Made by a program: the position numbers and the translations under genes. From CAWBOV01 sp963790525 (lineage in GTDB: Bacteria; Actinomycetota; Actinomycetes; Mycobacteriales; Jatrophihabitantaceae): 64,000 bases of DNA. Below are positions 61,794 through 64,000 of this stretch, in pieces. The DNA is taken from NCBI GenBank assembly GCA_963790525.1, contig CAWBOV010000003.1, forward strand, positions 558,001-622,000. Reading direction: 5' to 3'. Position 1 is the stretch's first letter, and each line of letters begins with the position of its first letter. The notes beneath the pieces were generated by a model. That model was given only the letters and a program-made list of their open reading frames with translations. It had not been told where the DNA came from and made no database searches.

Positions 61794-62438
61794 TCATTTG
61801 ATGAGATAGATCGTCGCGAACAGACCGATCCAGACCACGTCCACGAAGTGCCAGTAGTACGACACCACGATCGCCGCGGTCGCCTGCGCCGGAGTGAAGC
61901 GCCCCAGGGTCGTGCGGATCAGGAAGAGCACGAAGGCGATGAGTCCGCCGATGACGTGCAGGCCGTGGAACCCGGTGGTCAGGAAGAACACCGAGCCGTA
62001 TCCGGAGGACGCCAGCGTCATGCCGCCTTCTGCAGCATTGCGCGCGTGCTCGGCGTACTGGTTGTGGTACTCGTTCGCCTGCCCGCCGACGAAGATCAGG
62101 CCCATGATCAGGGTGACCGTGAACCAGCGGCGCAGCCCGTAGACGTCGCCCTTCTCCGCGGCGAACACGCCGAGCTGGCAGGTGACGCTGGAGGCCACGA
62201 GGATGATCGTGAAGACGGCCGCGTAGGGCACGTCGAGCTTGGTCGGCGCCATCGGCCAGTCACCCGAATGCACCGCACGCACGGTGAAGTACATGGCGAA
62301 GAGGCCGGCGAAGAACATCAGCTCGCTGGAGAGCCAGACGATGGTTCCCACGCTCACCAGGTTCGGCCTGGTGAGGGAGTGCACCTTGCTGGTCTCGAAG
62401 GCGGGCTGCGCACCTGGAGTGGTCACGGCGGATGTCAC
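61794..62438 (-). CDS. ctaE: cytochrome c oxidase subunit III
   Basis: 214 residues with five TM helices: VGTIVWLSSELMFFAGLFAM, AAVFTIILVASSVTCQLGVF, GLRRWFTVTLIMGLIFVGGQ, FFLTTGFHGLHVIGGLIAFV and VVSYYWHFVDVVWIGLFATI. The last three are strongly conserved in the family. GTG 62438. It lies 46 bp upstream of qcrC, giving the operon ctaE-qcrC-qcrA-qcrB. Confidence 0.95.
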   Translation of the reverse strand: MTSAVTTPGAQPAFETSKVHSLTRPNLVSVGTIVWLSSELMFFAGLFAMYFTVRAVHSGDWPMAPTKLDVPYAAVFTIILVASSVTCQLGVFAAEKGDVYGLRRWFTVTLIMGLIFVGGQANEYHNQYAEHARNAAEGGMTLASSGYGSVFFLTTGFHGLHVIGGLIAFVLFLIRTTLGRFTPAQATAAIVVSYYWHFVDVVWIGLFATIYLIK

Positions 62439-62502
62439 GCGCTCAGTATGGCTGGCCGCATGACCGGCGGTGCGTCGGGGTCGGCCTTCGGCGGGTCGGC
62501 AC

Positions 62503-63480
62503 TCAGACCGTCCGTAGCAGGGCCCGGTCGATGGCCTGGTAGTCGGCCCGCGACAGCGGCCCGGCGTCGACCGCGCCGCAGTTCTCCTCGACCTGCGCCT
62601 GGTTGCGGAAGCCCGGGATGGGGATGGCGCGGCGGCTGGCCGCCAGGATCCAGGCGAGCGCTCCCTGCGCCAGCGTCCGGCCGTCCGTCGTGAGGTGACC
62701 GCGCACGATCTCCAGCTGGTCGAGGAACTCCTGGCTCGGCCGCCCGTCCTGGAACCAGCGCAGCCACTCCGGCTGGTTGCCCCTGATGTCGTCGGCGGGC
62801 AGCCTGCTCTGCGCGGTGTAGCGACCACCGAGCAGGCCCATCGCCAGCGGCGAGCGACACAGGGCCGCGAGGTCGAACATCTGGACCAGGCGCAGCATGA
62901 TCGGGTTGTCGTCGAAGACGTTCAGCTGGATCTGCACCGCGGTCAGGTGCCGCCCGTGGACGAAGGCCCGCAGCTGGTCGGGGTCGTCGGTGCTGACGCC
63001 CCACCACCGGATCAGCCCCTCGCCGACCAGATCCTCCAGGGCATCGGTGAGCTCCCGGGCGCGGGACTCCGGGATGTCCGGCGTGTGCAGCTGGTACAGG
63101 TCGATGGTGTCGCGGCCGAGCCGGCGCAGCGAGGCCTCCAGCGCGGTCCGGAGGTACTCGGGAGTCGTGTCGACGCCGGTCAGCTGCCGGGTCTGCTCGT
63201 CGATCGTGTTGCCGAACTTGGTCGCGACCAGCACGTCCGGGTGCGCCGCGAGTACCGGGGCCAGCAGGCGCTCGCTGTGCCCGGCCCCGTAGGCGTCCGC
63301 GGTGTCGAAGAGCGTGATGCCCAGCTCGACGGCGCGGTGCAGGGCGCGGGTGGACTCCGCGTCGTCGACCCCGGCGTAGCCCAGCTGCTGGTCCCCGGCG
63401 GCCATGGCCCCGCCGATCGCCCAGCAGCCCATGCCCAGGGCGCTCACCTGCAGACCCGATTTGCCCAACCGCCGACTCAT
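62503..63480 (-). CDS. aldo/keto reductase
   Basis: 325 residues from ATG 63480 (GTG 63483 is also possible). NAD(P)H reductase of the AKR fold: LGKSGLQVSALGMGCWAIGG, catalytic Asp/Tyr in LFDTADAYGAGHSERLL, Lys in VLVATKFGN, His in DLYQLHTPDIPESRA. C-terminal GALAWILAASRRAIPIPGFR binds the cofactor. Substrate unknown. Its stop lies 65 bp upstream of the ctaE start, same strand, so some read-through into the respiratory operon is possible. Confidence 0.9.
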   Translation of the reverse strand: MSRRLGKSGLQVSALGMGCWAIGGAMAAGDQQLGYAGVDDAESTRALHRAVELGITLFDTADAYGAGHSERLLAPVLAAHPDVLVATKFGNTIDEQTRQLTGVDTTPEYLRTALEASLRRLGRDTIDLYQLHTPDIPESRARELTDALEDLVGEGLIRWWGVSTDDPDQLRAFVHGRHLTAVQIQLNVFDDNPIMLRLVQMFDLAALCRSPLAMGLLGGRYTAQSRLPADDIRGNQPEWLRWFQDGRPSQEFLDQLEIVRGHLTTDGRTLAQGALAWILAASRRAIPIPGFRNQAQVEENCGAVDAGPLSRADYQAIDRALLRTV

Positions 63481-63530
63481 CACGGGTCCGTCTTACAGGA
63501 GCACCGCCCCACCTCTCTACCCTTGGCGGC

Positions 63531-64000
63531 ATGCTCACTGCGCACGGAGGCGAGGATCTCGGCGAGAGCGTCGCCCCTGTGTCCGTGGTGAACGTCCTCA
63601 CGCGCAGTGCCGTCAACCCGTGGCCGGCCGCCGTCCTGGTGGCCGTTGCCGTCGCCTACGTCGCCGGGGTGTGGGTGCTGCACCGCCGCGGTGATGCCTG
63701 GTCACCGTGGCGCGCGGCGTCCTTCCTGGTCCCGGGACTGGGGCTGATCGCCTACGCCACGATGGGCGGGCCGGGCTATTACGACGACTCCGTCTTCTCC
63801 GTGCACATGGCACAACACATGGTCCTGATGATGGTCTCGCCGATCTTCCTGGCGTTGGGCGCACCGGTCACCCTGGCGTTGCGGACGCTGCCCCGCGCGC
63901 CACGGGCACTGCTGCTGCGCGTCCTGCACAGCCGGTTCGCCGCGGTGCTCGGCTTCCCGCTGGTCGGATGGGCCCTCTACGTCGCCAGCCCGTTCGCCCT
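63531..64000 (+). CDS. cytochrome c oxidase assembly protein, CtaG/Caa3_CtaG type (partial)
   Basis: ATG 63531, running off the right edge after 156 codons. After a short N-terminus it has TM helices (WPAAVLVAVAVAYVAGVWVL, ASFLVPGLGLIAYATMGGPG) and HMAQHMVLMMVSPIFLALGA, the His-rich signature of CtaG-type copper assembly factors, then RFAAVLGFPLVGWALYVASP. It would help load copper into the oxidase. Consistent with the adjacent ctaE-qcr operon on the other strand. Confidence 0.85.
   Translation, partial: MLTAHGGEDLGESVAPVSVVNVLTRSAVNPWPAAVLVAVAVAYVAGVWVLHRRGDAWSPWRAASFLVPGLGLIAYATMGGPGYYDDSVFSVHMAQHMVLMMVSPIFLALGAPVTLALRTLPRAPRALLLRVLHSRFAAVLGFPLVGWALYVASPFA

Overview
The window is from a high-GC actinobacterium. 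The evidence is GC-rich codon use with many GTG starts, an Lsr2 nucleoid protein, an actinobacterial-type RNase P RNA, a subunit IV of the aa3 oxidase and a diheme QcrC typical of Actinomycetia, and a GlnE/GlnA pair. Gene order from about 13.7 kb to the right edge follows, with local rearrangements, the mycobacterial block running from Nif3/zinc-ribbon/phosphatase through panB, glnA2-glnE-glnA1, RDD, DUF4191, lipA-lipB, TIGR01777, sucB and pepA to gcvT, cobT, erpA, adoK, asnB, ctaC-ctaF and qcrCAB-ctaE. Genus cannot be fixed from this window.

1-7.6 kb is a catabolic island for choline and glycine betaine. It holds betB and purU (divergent), betA, an IclR regulator, a GbcA-type Rieske monooxygenase, a FAD reductase and a Rieske ferredoxin. 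The proposed flow is choline to betaine aldehyde to glycine betaine to dimethylglycine. The methyl group leaves as formaldehyde, and PurU would return formyl-tetrahydrofolate to formate. Six copies of a 15-bp sequence close to TTGCGTA-N4-GCAA sit in front of these transcription units and probably form the IclR regulon. The first 6 kb is riddled with frameshifts that look like poor sequence at a contig end rather than gene decay. An 11-codon ORF with a strong ribosome binding site, followed by two hairpins, lies just upstream of the ferredoxin gene.

8-18 kb holds an ArnT/PMT-like glycosyltransferase, a transglutaminase, a coupled operon of two PRC-barrel proteins with an overlooked 48-residue membrane peptide, tRNA-Val(TAC), a TauE/SafE exporter, the Nif3/zinc-ribbon/phosphatase trio, an ArsR-SRPBCC fusion with a readable promoter-operator, and an ArsB-like permease.

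18-34 kb is housekeeping: rnpB, lsr2, an RNB ribonuclease, panB, a ClpX-type zinc-finger/HTH protein with twin palindromic operators, nadE, an L,D-transpeptidase, glnA2, a GATase coupled to glnE, a PAP2 phosphatase and glnA1 with a complete GlnR box. A 614-bp gap downstream of glnA1 carries two related hairpins with compensatory changes.

34-54 kb runs through RDD, DUF4191, lipA, lipB, pepE, an atypical Ser/Thr kinase, TIGR01777, sucB, lpdA, pepA, gcvT, cobT, DUF3043, a DoxX-Rieske fusion, erpA, adoK and a PemK/MazF-like gene coupled to asnB.

55-64 kb is the respiratory supercomplex locus: ctaC-ctaF converge on ctaE-qcrC-qcrA-qcrB across a pair of 43-bp palindromic repeats, followed by an aldo/keto reductase and the start of a CtaG-like assembly gene. 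Isolated one-base indels in the FAD reductase, nadE, glnA2 and cobT are most simply sequencing errors.
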